This document shows positions 1 through 7,608 of a stretch of 32,215 nucleotides of DNA, piece after piece. Position numbers and translations under genes: made by a program. The notes under the pieces were generated by a model. That model ran no database searches. It was not told the DNA's origin and saw nothing but the letters and a program-made list of their open reading frames with translations. The stretch lies in IMG/VR virus record IMGVR_UViG_3300043536_000303, positions 1-32,215 of that record, one strand, 5' to 3'. The stretch's first letter is position 1. Every line of letters begins with the position of its first letter. Origin of the DNA: a virus.

Positions 1-225
1 ATGGTGACACAGGTGAAAAGGCGTAAGCCAAAAAGGTTCACGGTCTCCGTCGAACCGAGTGAGTATCACCTGCTCATTCAGCTCGCGCAAGGGCAACACC
101 CTCGCGTGCCATTGCAATATGTGGTCCACTGCGCGATCATCCAGTACTTGCAACAAGAGACCGCGAAGCGAGGCGCGGTACAGTCCAGCGGCAACCGCCT
201 GGAGGACAACAGCATCCGTGAGTAA
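1..225 (+). CDS. Small ribbon-helix-helix-like protein (putative DNA-binding regulator)
   Basis: A 74-residue basic protein. After a Lys/Arg-rich N-terminus (KRRKPKRFTVSVEPSEYHLL) it shows one beta-strand-like segment followed by two predicted helices ending in IIQYLQQ, the pattern of Arc/MetJ ribbon-helix-helix repressors. RHH dimers bind DNA and often autoregulate short operons such as toxin-antitoxin or restriction-modification loci. Its stop overlaps the methyltransferase start within GTGAGTAA, so the two are probably translationally coupled. The ATG is the first base of the window, so an upstream extension or upstream genes cannot be excluded. The RHH call rests on pattern only; the tail from about residue 52 looks disordered. 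Confidence 0.55.
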   Translation: MVTQVKRRKPKRFTVSVEPSEYHLLIQLAQGQHPRVPLQYVVHCAIIQYLQQETAKRGAVQSSGNRLEDNSIRE

Positions 226-1537
226 GACGCCTCATATCCCAGCAATCTCTCTTTTCAGCGGGGCCATGGGCCTTGACCTAGGACTTGAAAAGGCAGGCTT
301 TAAGGTCCGTGTGACGGTGGAATGCAACAAGTGGGCGGTTGAAACGATCAAACGGAACCGCCCTGGCCTCGCCCGGATCGACGAAGAGATCGAGGGGGTG
401 AAGACCCGTCGGATATTGGAGAAGGCCAAGCTGAAACCTGGTGGAGACTTCATCGTCGTTGGCGGACCGGCGTGCCAGTCGTTCAGCACAGCGGGCCAGC
501 GGGGATCGGTCAGCGACCCGAGGGGTGACTTGTTCAAGGCGTTCCTGCGGGTGGTCAAGCAGGCACGCCCAAGGTTCTTTGTGATGGAAAACGTCCGTGG
601 CATCCTGTCAGCCGCGATACGACACCGTCCTCTGGCCAAGAGAGGTCCTGGAAATCCTCGGTTATCCGAGGATGAAGAACTCGGCTCGGCCTTGAAGTAC
701 ATCGTCAAGGAACTCAAGAAGACGGGCTACTATGTAACTTTCGATGTCCTCAACGCTGCGGACTTTGGAACACCGCAGACACGGGAACGCGTCATCTTCA
801 TCGGCAGCCGCGACTATGAGGCTATCTCTATGCCGTCTCCCACGCACGCCAAGGAACCTATCAACGGCCAGGCTCGGTGGGCGACTCTCCAGAACGCGCT
901 CGAGGGTCTGGATGTGGAGAAGCACGACTACCATGAGCTGACGCCGAGCAAAAAGAAGTACCTGAAAAGAGTGCCTGCGGGCGGCAACTGGCGCAACCTC
1001 TCGCGGAGGTTGCAGAAGAAAGCATTAGGCAAGGCATTCGTCTCATGGGGCGGACGCGTAGGCTTCTTCCGTCGCCTGGCTTGGGGCCGTCCGGCACCAG
1101 CGTTGACGACCAATCCAGATGGCAAGGCCACGATGCTCTGTCACCCCGACGAGGATCGGCCTTTGAGCGTCCAGGAGTATGCCGCGCTGCAGCAGTTCCC
1201 TAAAAGATGGAAGTTTGCTGGCTCGACTACTCAGAAGTACGTCCAGATCGGCAACGCCGTCCCCTTGGGGCTCGGGGAGGCCATTGGAAAGGCCATTTTG
1301 GCGGCGCGCGGCAAGCCTCTCCGATTAAAGCGCAAGAAAGGAATTGTCGTCTGCGCGAGGAAGGAACTGCTCGATAGCCTTGCGCAGTGCCCCCGTACAC
1401 GCCTGAACCCGCCACGCATGAGGGTGATCAAGGAATCAAGCGCCATCGCAACCTGGCGGGACGGCCGGGGTGTCCGGCGGAAGGACATCTTGGAACTGAT
1501 CGCCTCACCCGATGCTGTTAGCGACGAAGGCAAGTGA
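218..1537 (+). CDS. DNA (cytosine-5) methyltransferase, Dcm/M.HhaI type
   Basis: Transfers a methyl group from SAM to cytosine C5. The GTG start at 218 is chosen because GGAGG lies 12 bases upstream and protein homology begins there (MSKTPHIPAISLFSGAMGLD); the frame stays open back to 59 but reads nonsense. Motif I is SLFSGAMGLDLG (residues 11-22), motif IV is GGPACQSFS with nucleophile Cys86, motif VI is ENVR (124-127), motif VIII is QTRERV, and motifs IX and X are at RPLSVQEYAALQQFP and IGNAVP. The residue before the nucleophile is Ala instead of the near-universal Pro of PCQ. At 439 residues it has normal length. It is followed by a DNA glycosylase gene, an arrangement known from 5mC restriction-modification loci where deaminated 5mC (T:G) must be repaired. 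It is probably the modification arm of the island. Confidence 0.93.
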   Translation: MSKTPHIPAISLFSGAMGLDLGLEKAGFKVRVTVECNKWAVETIKRNRPGLARIDEEIEGVKTRRILEKAKLKPGGDFIVVGGPACQSFSTAGQRGSVSDPRGDLFKAFLRVVKQARPRFFVMENVRGILSAAIRHRPLAKRGPGNPRLSEDEELGSALKYIVKELKKTGYYVTFDVLNAADFGTPQTRERVIFIGSRDYEAISMPSPTHAKEPINGQARWATLQNALEGLDVEKHDYHELTPSKKKYLKRVPAGGNWRNLSRRLQKKALGKAFVSWGGRVGFFRRLAWGRPAPALTTNPDGKATMLCHPDEDRPLSVQEYAALQQFPKRWKFAGSTTQKYVQIGNAVPLGLGEAIGKAILAARGKPLRLKRKKGIVVCARKELLDSLAQCPRTRLNPPRMRVIKESSAIATWRDGRGVRRKDILELIASPDAVSDEGK

Positions 1538-1541
1538 TCGC

Positions 1542-2270
1542 ATGTTGAAGTGCCGGCTCAAAGGGTCCCGTCGCGGTGGAACCTCGCAAGACCTTTCCTT
1601 GAGGGCGTTGCGTAGGAAAGCGCACCGGGCGACCATGAAGCTGCGGGAGGTCTATGGCACGCCGGACTTGGGCAACAAGCGCGACCCTCTGGATGAACTG
1701 GTATTCATCGTGCTCTCCCAGATGACGACCGGACCGAGCTTCAGCCGGGTTTTTGACCGTCTGAAGGAGGCGGCCTCTTGGGAAACGGTGCTGGAGGCCA
1801 GGTTACCTCGCCTGAAGGCGCTGATAAGAGACGCGGGTCTGAGCGGGCAGAAAGCGCCTCGGATCAGGGCCATCTTGCGGAAGATCAAGCGCGACTTTGG
1901 AGAAGTCCGACTCGACGCCATCAGAGGATGGCCTGACGACGAGGTCACACGGTATCTGACGAGCCTGCCGGGCGTGGGCGTGAAGTCAGCCAAGTGCGTG
2001 ATGATGTACTCCCTCGGTCGAGAAGTCTTGCCGGTTGATACTCACGTGTGGAGAGTGGCCAGACGGTTGGGACTCGTTGACCCCGCTGTGCCATATTCGC
2101 GCATCCACGATACCCTTGAACGTGTTGTCCCCAAGGCGGACCGCTACGCCTTCCACGTCAATGCGGTCGTCCATGGCCGGCGGCGGTGCTTCGCGCTCCG
2201 CCCACGCTGCCAAGGGTGTCCACTGGGGCGTATGAGCATCTATGCCAGGGCCGCCCACTCGCTTAGCTGA
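1542..2270 (+). CDS. Endonuclease III-like HhH-GPD DNA glycosylase
   Basis: A base-excision repair glycosylase. With the ATG at 1542 (GAAGG 11 bases upstream, 4 bases after the methyltransferase stop) the protein has 242 residues. The helix-hairpin-helix is LPGVGVKSAKCVMMY (142-156), with Lys148 at the catalytic Lys position of Nth and Asp166 in VDTHVWRV as the conserved catalytic Asp. The C-terminal cluster loop has Cys216, Cys223 and Cys226 with exact Nth spacing (C-x6-C-x2-C-x5), but the fourth Cys is replaced by Ser232. Mig-type T:G mismatch glycosylases sit beside 5mC methyltransferases in archaeal plasmid restriction loci and counter 5mC deamination, as Vsr does elsewhere. Context suggests the same role here. 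Mig and MutY carry Tyr or Ser at the catalytic Lys position, so this enzyme may keep lyase activity. An in-frame ATG at 1512 is an alternative start. Confidence 0.88.
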   Translation: MLKCRLKGSRRGGTSQDLSLRALRRKAHRATMKLREVYGTPDLGNKRDPLDELVFIVLSQMTTGPSFSRVFDRLKEAASWETVLEARLPRLKALIRDAGLSGQKAPRIRAILRKIKRDFGEVRLDAIRGWPDDEVTRYLTSLPGVGVKSAKCVMMYSLGREVLPVDTHVWRVARRLGLVDPAVPYSRIHDTLERVVPKADRYAFHVNAVVHGRRRCFALRPRCQGCPLGRMSIYARAAHSLS

Positions 2271-2364
2271 CACAGCTCTCCCTAATCCTCCGTTGCCGTA
2301 GAAGCTTCTCCCCGCAGAATTTACGTCTTCCGGTGCCCATTCCAACAAGAATTAATGCGATAAT

Positions 2365-2461
2365 CTGTCACACGCGCGACATTAATGTCGGAACACTCGA
2401 GCAAGACGCAATCCTCTTGAAGGGTGATGGGTGGCTGTCACGCCGGCGACATTAACAGTAG
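2365..2461 (+). promoter_or_regulatory. Twin operator/promoter-like direct repeat with a 14-bp palindrome
   Basis: Two copies of CTGTCA-N5-GCGACATTAA begin at 2365 and 2435, exactly 70 bp apart; 18 of the first 21 positions agree. In the first copy the block forms a perfect palindrome, CGACATTAATGTCG (2377-2390); the second has only the left half (CGACATTAA, 2447-2455). They fill the only sizeable gap in the island (2271-2490), just upstream of the sigma-like gene. They could be a repressor operator pair (for the RHH or winged-helix protein) or tandem promoters for the neighbouring sigma-like factor. The sequence does not decide between these. Confidence 0.5.
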
Positions 2462-2490
2462 GAGCACCAGCAGTCCTGCGGTGAGCGCAT

Positions 2491-3225
2491 ATGGGCGAAA
2501 CGAAACCAGTGATGACGCAGCAAGAGCAACGTGCTGCCCTGCAGCGGGCGGCAAATGCAGCGAAAGCCCACGATGCAAAGGGGATGTTGCAGGCGCTCTT
2601 CGAGAGCGGCGCGCTCGACGGCCTTTTCAGGCGCCTACGCAGCCAGTGGCGCCGTCTCCCAGAAGACGACATTGACTTCGCTATCGCGGAGGCCGTTGAC
2701 GTGGTCTACCAGAACGTGACCGATCGTAAGCCGGTCTATAACCTCTTGACATTGTTATGGAAAGTCGCGTACAGGCGAGCCTGCGACTACCACGAGGCCA
2801 GGAAAAAGGAATGGCCCACCGATCCGAACGCCCCCTGTTTCCAGAACCTGCCCGACACACGCACGGGCAGCGAAGAATCAGAGGGCGTGGCTCCTGAGGA
2901 GGCAGACGAAGAGGACAGTGCGCGCCGGCGCTCGCGGGCGCTTGCGATAGCACGGAGTTTGCTGCCAAGGCTCGGTCAGACCAACGTGCAGCGGGTCATG
3001 GCCTACATCTTTGACGCCGTGGAGGCAGACCGGAGGGACGTCCCGAACGAGGAGATTGGCGACGCTCTTGGCCTCAGCCCCGACACAGTCCGGGCATCCA
3101 AGTCGAGAGGGTTCAACAGGCTACAGCGCATCGCGCAGGAAGAAGGGCTAGCGGCCAGTGGCTTTGAACCGGAGGCCATCGTCCCACAAGACGATGGAGA
3201 GACAGAAGCCGAGGCGGTTAAATAA
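2491..3225 (+). CDS. Sigma-70-like (ECF-like) transcription factor
   Basis: A 244-residue protein. The middle part (DDIDFAIAEAVDVVYQNV to RRACDYHEARKKE, about residues 55-108) resembles sigma region 2. After an acidic linker (about 120-145) the C-terminal part carries a region-4-like helix-turn-helix around VPNEEIGDALGLSPDTVRAS, followed by a basic recognition-helix segment. Sigma factors direct RNA polymerase core to specific promoters. The start is the ATG at 2491 with GGTGAG 5 bases upstream. It leads the second half of the island and lies just downstream of the twin repeat at 2365-2461. A dedicated sigma-like factor inside a restriction-type operon is unusual; C proteins normally fill that regulatory role. 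The C-terminal tail is acidic and probably disordered. Whether it acts as a true sigma factor is inference. Confidence 0.72.
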   Translation: MGETKPVMTQQEQRAALQRAANAAKAHDAKGMLQALFESGALDGLFRRLRSQWRRLPEDDIDFAIAEAVDVVYQNVTDRKPVYNLLTLLWKVAYRRACDYHEARKKEWPTDPNAPCFQNLPDTRTGSEESEGVAPEEADEEDSARRRSRALAIARSLLPRLGQTNVQRVMAYIFDAVEADRRDVPNEEIGDALGLSPDTVRASKSRGFNRLQRIAQEEGLAASGFEPEAIVPQDDGETEAEAVK

Positions 3226-3255
3226 CTTCACCAGGATAGTCATGGAGACCATAGC

Positions 3256-4785
3256 ATGAAACAACACGAAGGCATCCAGGAAGAGTTTAAGGCGATCATC
3301 AAGATCGCCCAGAATGTTTCCGAAGACGTAGGTCAGGAAGTGGAAGAGGTACTGCGCGAAGGACGCGAGAACCCGCTAACGCGCGAGCGTGCCCACCGTC
3401 TCTTAGGGAGGGTGATCACCGTGTTGAAGCGTTCGGCGGCCCGCAGGGGAGACGCGGCAACGAGCAAGTCCCTAGAAGGTTCCATCGAGAAGCTCATCGA
3501 GCGTGTCATATCCACGCGAGAGGGCCTCGACGGATCGGCCTCCGAAGGACAAGATCGGTGGCCGTCGCGGCGGGTCACTTTGATAGCCCGCAACCGTATT
3601 GATCCAGGCCCGGTCTATCCCCGCCCGTGCTTCCACGGCAAGGAAGTCGCAATGAACGCCGGCTTCATCAAGACCACGGATATCGAGCTCTGGGACCACA
3701 ACGAACGGCTCGACATCCACCTGGGGCAGTTCCGTCAGAAGAACGGGCGCGAGCCGTCGGCAGAGGAATTGCTCGACATCATGCTCAGCAGGATGAAGCT
3801 GCCGGGCATCGAGGACGGCGACCAGTTCAAGATCACAGAACTCGCACGCAGCGTTGCCATCAACGGGGTGCGCAAGCCGCCGATCATCGACGTGGACGGG
3901 ACACTGCTTGACGGCAACCGGCGGGTGGCGGCCTGTCGGTACATCCTCAGTAGCGACGAGTTCGAATCAGACGAGAAGCGCCGAGCGGAGTACATCTACG
4001 TGTGGCAGCTCACCGAGCACGCTGACGATGATGACCGCAATGCCGTGGTGGTCTCGCTGAACTTCGAACACGACTGCAAGGAGGACTGGCCTGACTACGT
4101 CAAGGCGCGGAAGGTCCACGAGGAGTGGCAGGCCATGCTGGCGACCGAACCGCGTTCCCCCGGCCCCGCTCGGCAGGCCGAGATGAAGCGTGCGCTTTCG
4201 AAGAAGTTCGCCTTGGGCCCCGACACCTCGACGGTCAGCCGGTTCCTGAAGATGGTCGACTGGGCGAACGAGTTCGAGGAGTACCACATCAACGTCAAGG
4301 GGCACGACACATACGAAGTCAAACACCGTGCCAACCGGTACTTCCAGTACTTCGACGAACTGGCCAAAGGCACCAAGCCTGGCGGCGTGGCCTATGCCCT
4401 CGGCCAAGAGGAAGCATTCAAGCACCTCGTGTTCGATCTGCTCTTCGACGGAAAGTTCAAGAACTGGCGTCAGATCCGCGAGCTTAAACTGATCTACGAC
4501 AATGAGGAAGCCCGCGGTTACTTGGAGAAGGCCAAGGCTGCTCCTGACGACGAGGCCGCTGAGGAGCACTTGGAGAACGCCATGACCATCGCACGCAGCC
4601 GCAAGGCTGAGCTGCGGGAGGTCGGCGCCAACACACGCATTGAGGCGTTCGTGGAGTGGCTCGAAGAGTTGCCGGTAAGGGCCTTCCGTGACGCCATCCG
4701 ACCGGACAACCTGAAAAGGCTGCTCAAAGCGTTGCGTCTCGTTGAGAAACAGGCCGCCGCGGTGCTCGGCAAAGAGGTGGAGTGA
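3256..4785 (+). CDS. ParB/sulfiredoxin-fold protein with N-terminal extension
   Basis: A 509-residue protein. The core has the ParB-like motif KPPIIDVDGTLLDGNRRVAA (208-226, DGNRR at 219-223), equivalent to the nucleotide-binding GERRxxA / DGQHR motifs of ParB, DndB and SspE. The C-terminal half is helical and charged, with no obvious catalytic motif. ParB-fold domains bind or hydrolyse CTP or ATP, and in DndB/SspE-type systems they sense DNA modification or infection. Residues 1-132 look like a separate helical module ending in a low-quality linker (RWPSRRVTLIARNRIDPG). At 3652 (Met133) an internal ATG with AAGGAA 6 bases upstream sits exactly where the ParB part starts, so two products are possible. 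The stop overlaps the SNF2 gene region (GTGACTATG). A role as sensor or loader for the SNF2 motor is inferred from context only. Confidence 0.72.
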   Translation: MKQHEGIQEEFKAIIKIAQNVSEDVGQEVEEVLREGRENPLTRERAHRLLGRVITVLKRSAARRGDAATSKSLEGSIEKLIERVISTREGLDGSASEGQDRWPSRRVTLIARNRIDPGPVYPRPCFHGKEVAMNAGFIKTTDIELWDHNERLDIHLGQFRQKNGREPSAEELLDIMLSRMKLPGIEDGDQFKITELARSVAINGVRKPPIIDVDGTLLDGNRRVAACRYILSSDEFESDEKRRAEYIYVWQLTEHADDDDRNAVVVSLNFEHDCKEDWPDYVKARKVHEEWQAMLATEPRSPGPARQAEMKRALSKKFALGPDTSTVSRFLKMVDWANEFEEYHINVKGHDTYEVKHRANRYFQYFDELAKGTKPGGVAYALGQEEAFKHLVFDLLFDGKFKNWRQIRELKLIYDNEEARGYLEKAKAAPDDEAAEEHLENAMTIARSRKAELREVGANTRIEAFVEWLEELPVRAFRDAIRPDNLKRLLKALRLVEKQAAAVLGKEVE

Positions 4786-4787
4786 CT

Positions 4788-6572
4788 ATGACCCCGACGC
4801 GTCACGCGGTGCTCACCGCCGATGTGCGGGTGTCGGAGACCTTCGACAGAGTGCTCGTAGTGCCACGGGCAGCGGAGGAGGGTCACCACCTGCTCGGCCT
4901 GCTCCGTGAGCAACTTCCGGGCGTACACTTGCGGCGCTGCGCTGACGGCGCGAGCGCTCCTGCGCACGAAGCCGGGATCCTGCTGGACGTAGGCAAGACG
5001 GCTGGGCTGGAGTTGCGATGGACTGAGGAGGCGCGCCTGTTCGCTGAGAACCGTCGGCGCGCACGGCAGGTCCACGGAGACTTGCTGGCGCAGGTGGGAG
5101 CGATCCTGGCCGGAGGCAAGGACGAGGCACGGAGGCGGCTGATCGGCGTGGGAGGACTGAATGTCCTCGACGACCACCAATGGGTCAATGTGGCCGTCAT
5201 GACCGTGCCGGACAGTTATGGAGCTTGCATCTTCGATGAACAAGGCTCTGGCAAGACCGTGACGTTCATCTTCGGACATGATGTGCTGGTGTCTCGTGAC
5301 CAGGTGGACTTCGCGCTGATCGTCGCGCCCAAGAGCATGGTCAGCGAATGGCCATGTGACTATGAACGGTTCAAGCACGACCTCTACAAGGTGCGCGTCG
5401 TGGCTGGTTCGCGGAAGGAGAAAGGCGCTGCTATCGGTTCGGGTGCCGACGTCCTCGTGACGAACTTCGAGACGGCAGTTTCGATGGAGGCCGAACTACG
5501 CGCACTGTTGCGCCGTTACCGGGGCCGGTGCGTGCTGGTGGTAGACGAATCGTTCTTCATCAAGAACCTCGATGCCAAACGCACGCGCGCCCTGCGGCGA
5601 CTGCGCGAGTGGTGCGGGCGCGCCTTTGTGCTCTGCGGTACACCGGCGCCGAACGCTCCCGACGACCTCGTCCAGCAGTTCAGCATCGTAGACTTCGGAC
5701 TAACGTTCGAGGGGGCGGCTCTGCCCGAGGACCGCGACAAGGCGCGGCAGGTGGTCCAAGAGGCCATTGAACAGCGCGGCGTCTTCGTGCGCCACTTGAA
5801 GTCTGCGGTGCTGCCGAACCTGCCGTCCAAGAGGTTCCAACGTGTGATGCTGGCTCTCGAACCCCAGCAGCAGAGGCTTTATGCCGGAGCATTGAGCGAC
5901 TTGATCGTGGACCTGCGCGCGGCGGACGACAGTGCATTCCGGCGGCGCTTGGGGTCGTTCCTCGCGCGACGGAGCGCGCTGACCCAGATATGCTCTAACC
6001 CCGCTTCTGTGGTCGAGGACTACGCCGAAGTGCCCGCGAAGTTGAAGGCGCTCGACACGCTCCTGGAGGAACTGATCTGCCGGCGGAAAGAGAAGGTCGT
6101 CCTCTGGTCCTTCTACACCGCCTCGATACAAGCCATCGTTGACCGGTACTGCGCCTACGGCCCGATCCGCTATGACGGCACCGTCTCCGATGTGAGTGCC
6201 CGTCGAGAGGGTGTGCGCCAGTTCCAGGAAGACGACCAAGCCATGCTGTTCGTGGCCAACCCAGCGGCCGCCGGGGCGGGGCTTAACTTGCACCGCGCCA
6301 GGTTCGCCATCTACGAGTCCATGTCGAACCAGGCAGCACACTATTTACAGAGCCTCGACCGTATCCACCGACGAGGCCAGACGCGCGACGTGGAGTATTT
6401 GGTGCTCCTGTGCAACGCGACGATTGAGGTAGACGAGTACGAGCGCCTGGTCAACAAGGAGCAGGCTGCCCAGCAACTGCTGGGTGATGTGGTTGAACCA
6501 CCTGTGACCCGTCAGAGCATGTTGCAGGAGGCGATCACCTGCATCCGGCGTATTGGAGAGAGGGTGCCATGA
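4788..6572 (+). CDS. SWI2/SNF2-family ATPase (superfamily 2 helicase-like)
   Basis: An ATP-driven dsDNA translocase. The ATG at 4788 is preferred (GAGG 10 bases upstream); a GTG at 4782 in the same frame would overlap the ParB stop. In order the 594-residue protein shows motif I DEQGSGKT (about 150-157), motif Ia IVAPKSM, motif II VDES (DEAH/DEGH variant, about 244), motif III GTPAPN, and in the second RecA lobe motif V GAGLNLH and motif VI SLDRIHRRGQ with its arginine fingers. These define SNF2 ATPases. An N-terminal region of about 120 residues matches nothing I recognise. SNF2 proteins occur in DISARM (DrmD) and other anti-phage systems, but no DrmA, DrmB or DrmC is seen here. The stop overlaps the next gene (ATGA), so it is tightly coupled to the putative nuclease. 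Confidence 0.9.
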   Translation: MTPTRHAVLTADVRVSETFDRVLVVPRAAEEGHHLLGLLREQLPGVHLRRCADGASAPAHEAGILLDVGKTAGLELRWTEEARLFAENRRRARQVHGDLLAQVGAILAGGKDEARRRLIGVGGLNVLDDHQWVNVAVMTVPDSYGACIFDEQGSGKTVTFIFGHDVLVSRDQVDFALIVAPKSMVSEWPCDYERFKHDLYKVRVVAGSRKEKGAAIGSGADVLVTNFETAVSMEAELRALLRRYRGRCVLVVDESFFIKNLDAKRTRALRRLREWCGRAFVLCGTPAPNAPDDLVQQFSIVDFGLTFEGAALPEDRDKARQVVQEAIEQRGVFVRHLKSAVLPNLPSKRFQRVMLALEPQQQRLYAGALSDLIVDLRAADDSAFRRRLGSFLARRSALTQICSNPASVVEDYAEVPAKLKALDTLLEELICRRKEKVVLWSFYTASIQAIVDRYCAYGPIRYDGTVSDVSARREGVRQFQEDDQAMLFVANPAAAGAGLNLHRARFAIYESMSNQAAHYLQSLDRIHRRGQTRDVEYLVLLCNATIEVDEYERLVNKEQAAQQLLGDVVEPPVTRQSMLQEAITCIRRIGERVP

Positions 6573-7117
6573 GCCAGTCCAGAGACGTGCCCCTCGGTTC
6601 GCAGCAAAGACCTATGGCCAGCCACAAGGAACGCGTGCGGTTCCTTGAGGGCTTGGCGGTGCTCGTCGGCTGCAGGGAGCAAGTGGGCCAGGAGCTACCC
6701 GACGGGAAGCGGCCGGACGTCATGCGAGCGGATTCGTTGGGCGGGTGGCTGTTCTTCGGTGAGGCGAAGAGTACCGAGTCTCCAGGTAACTGTTTCACGC
6801 AGGCACGGCTTGAGTCGTACCTGCGTTGGGTTCGGATCCATCTGATGCAAGACGGACACGCGGCGGTCTTTGCTCTCTGCTGTGACTCTGGACGGGAGAC
6901 AGACCGTTGGGGAAGTACTGTTGTCCTTCTGGCGAAGGAAGTCGGGGTAGCACCGACACATCAAGGGCGGCAGGACTTCGGGTGCGGACTTGCTGTGGTG
7001 TGGGCTCTGTTTGAGAGCCGCGTGGGAGTAAGTGCGGTCAGAGGTAACGAAGGCCCGGCTTCGACAGATCCGTTGCGCCGGTTCGATATCGAACTTGGAG
7101 GAAGGAGGCAGAAGTGA
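6569..7117 (+). CDS. Putative PD-(D/E)XK nuclease-like protein
   Basis: A 182-residue protein of unknown family. Residues 47-69 contain a PD-(D/E)XK-like signature: Pro-Asp at 49-50 (KRPDVMRADS), a hydrophobic beta-strand GGWLFFGEAKS, and Glu65-x-Lys67. A preceding helix has ERVRFLEGL with Glu27 as possible first acidic residue. Restriction endonucleases, HJ resolvases and VRR-type nucleases share this core. Its ATG overlaps the SNF2 stop (ATGA), and its own stop overlaps the next start (GTGA). An unlinked nuclease beside an SNF2 motor and a methyltransferase would supply the missing cleavage activity of the island. The assignment rests on one motif and context, with no family match. Confidence 0.55.
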   Translation: MSQSRDVPLGSQQRPMASHKERVRFLEGLAVLVGCREQVGQELPDGKRPDVMRADSLGGWLFFGEAKSTESPGNCFTQARLESYLRWVRIHLMQDGHAAVFALCCDSGRETDRWGSTVVLLAKEVGVAPTHQGRQDFGCGLAVVWALFESRVGVSAVRGNEGPASTDPLRRFDIELGGRRQK

Positions 7118-7509
7118 CCTCGAAAAGCAGGCCGGGACTCAGCGACTACATGCAGCAGCATCCTTCGGTCTTTGCAGGCCCAGGCGTACCTTTCAGTCAG
7201 GCTTTTCCCGAAGTGGAGGAATTGAACCTCACAGTGGTGGAGGAAGGGATGCCAACGTTCGAGCGCGTCGGCGCTTGGACTTTCACGAAGGAGAACATCC
7301 GTGCGGCTGTAGACTGCAGCAACACGACCTGCTGTAACGGCGGGTTCAACATCAGCCGCTTCATCCAGGCGGCGATACGCAGCCGAGCGACTGAAAGCGA
7401 GGAAACCTTGCCGTGTGCGGGTTATGAAGGGTCGCCCGGCGGACGAGTCAAGCGTCGTTCGTGTCTCCACTGCTTCACTGCCAAGGTTCAGATCAGGTAC
7501 AAGCCGTGA
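7114..7509 (+). CDS. Small cysteine-rich protein, possible zinc-binding, function unknown
   Basis: A 131-residue protein that I do not recognise. The start is a GTG overlapping the previous stop, with a strong AAGGAGG 5 bases upstream. Six cysteines cluster in the second half: Cys68, Cys73, Cys74, Cys101, Cys117 and Cys120 (SCLHC), a spacing that could hold one or two zinc ions. The N-terminal 60 residues are acidic and lack motifs. Its place directly after the nuclease-like gene in a run of overlapping genes says it belongs to the same system, perhaps as a DNA-contacting or assembly subunit; that role is inference. Confidence 0.6.
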   Translation: MTSKSRPGLSDYMQQHPSVFAGPGVPFSQAFPEVEELNLTVVEEGMPTFERVGAWTFTKENIRAAVDCSNTTCCNGGFNISRFIQAAIRSRATESEETLPCAGYEGSPGGRVKRRSCLHCFTAKVQIRYKP

Positions 7510-7608
7510 ATGCTTACGGGCTTCCTGAACCCAGCTACGCTCTGCGTCGAGTAAAGGTGTTGTGGCAGGATGATACGCAACGAGTTTCGGGCGTTCATAA
7601 GGAACAGA

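Noticed and set aside
2271-2364. Possible small gene between the glycosylase and the twin repeat
   Set aside because: Only shadow frames without ribosome site or composition of a real protein are present.
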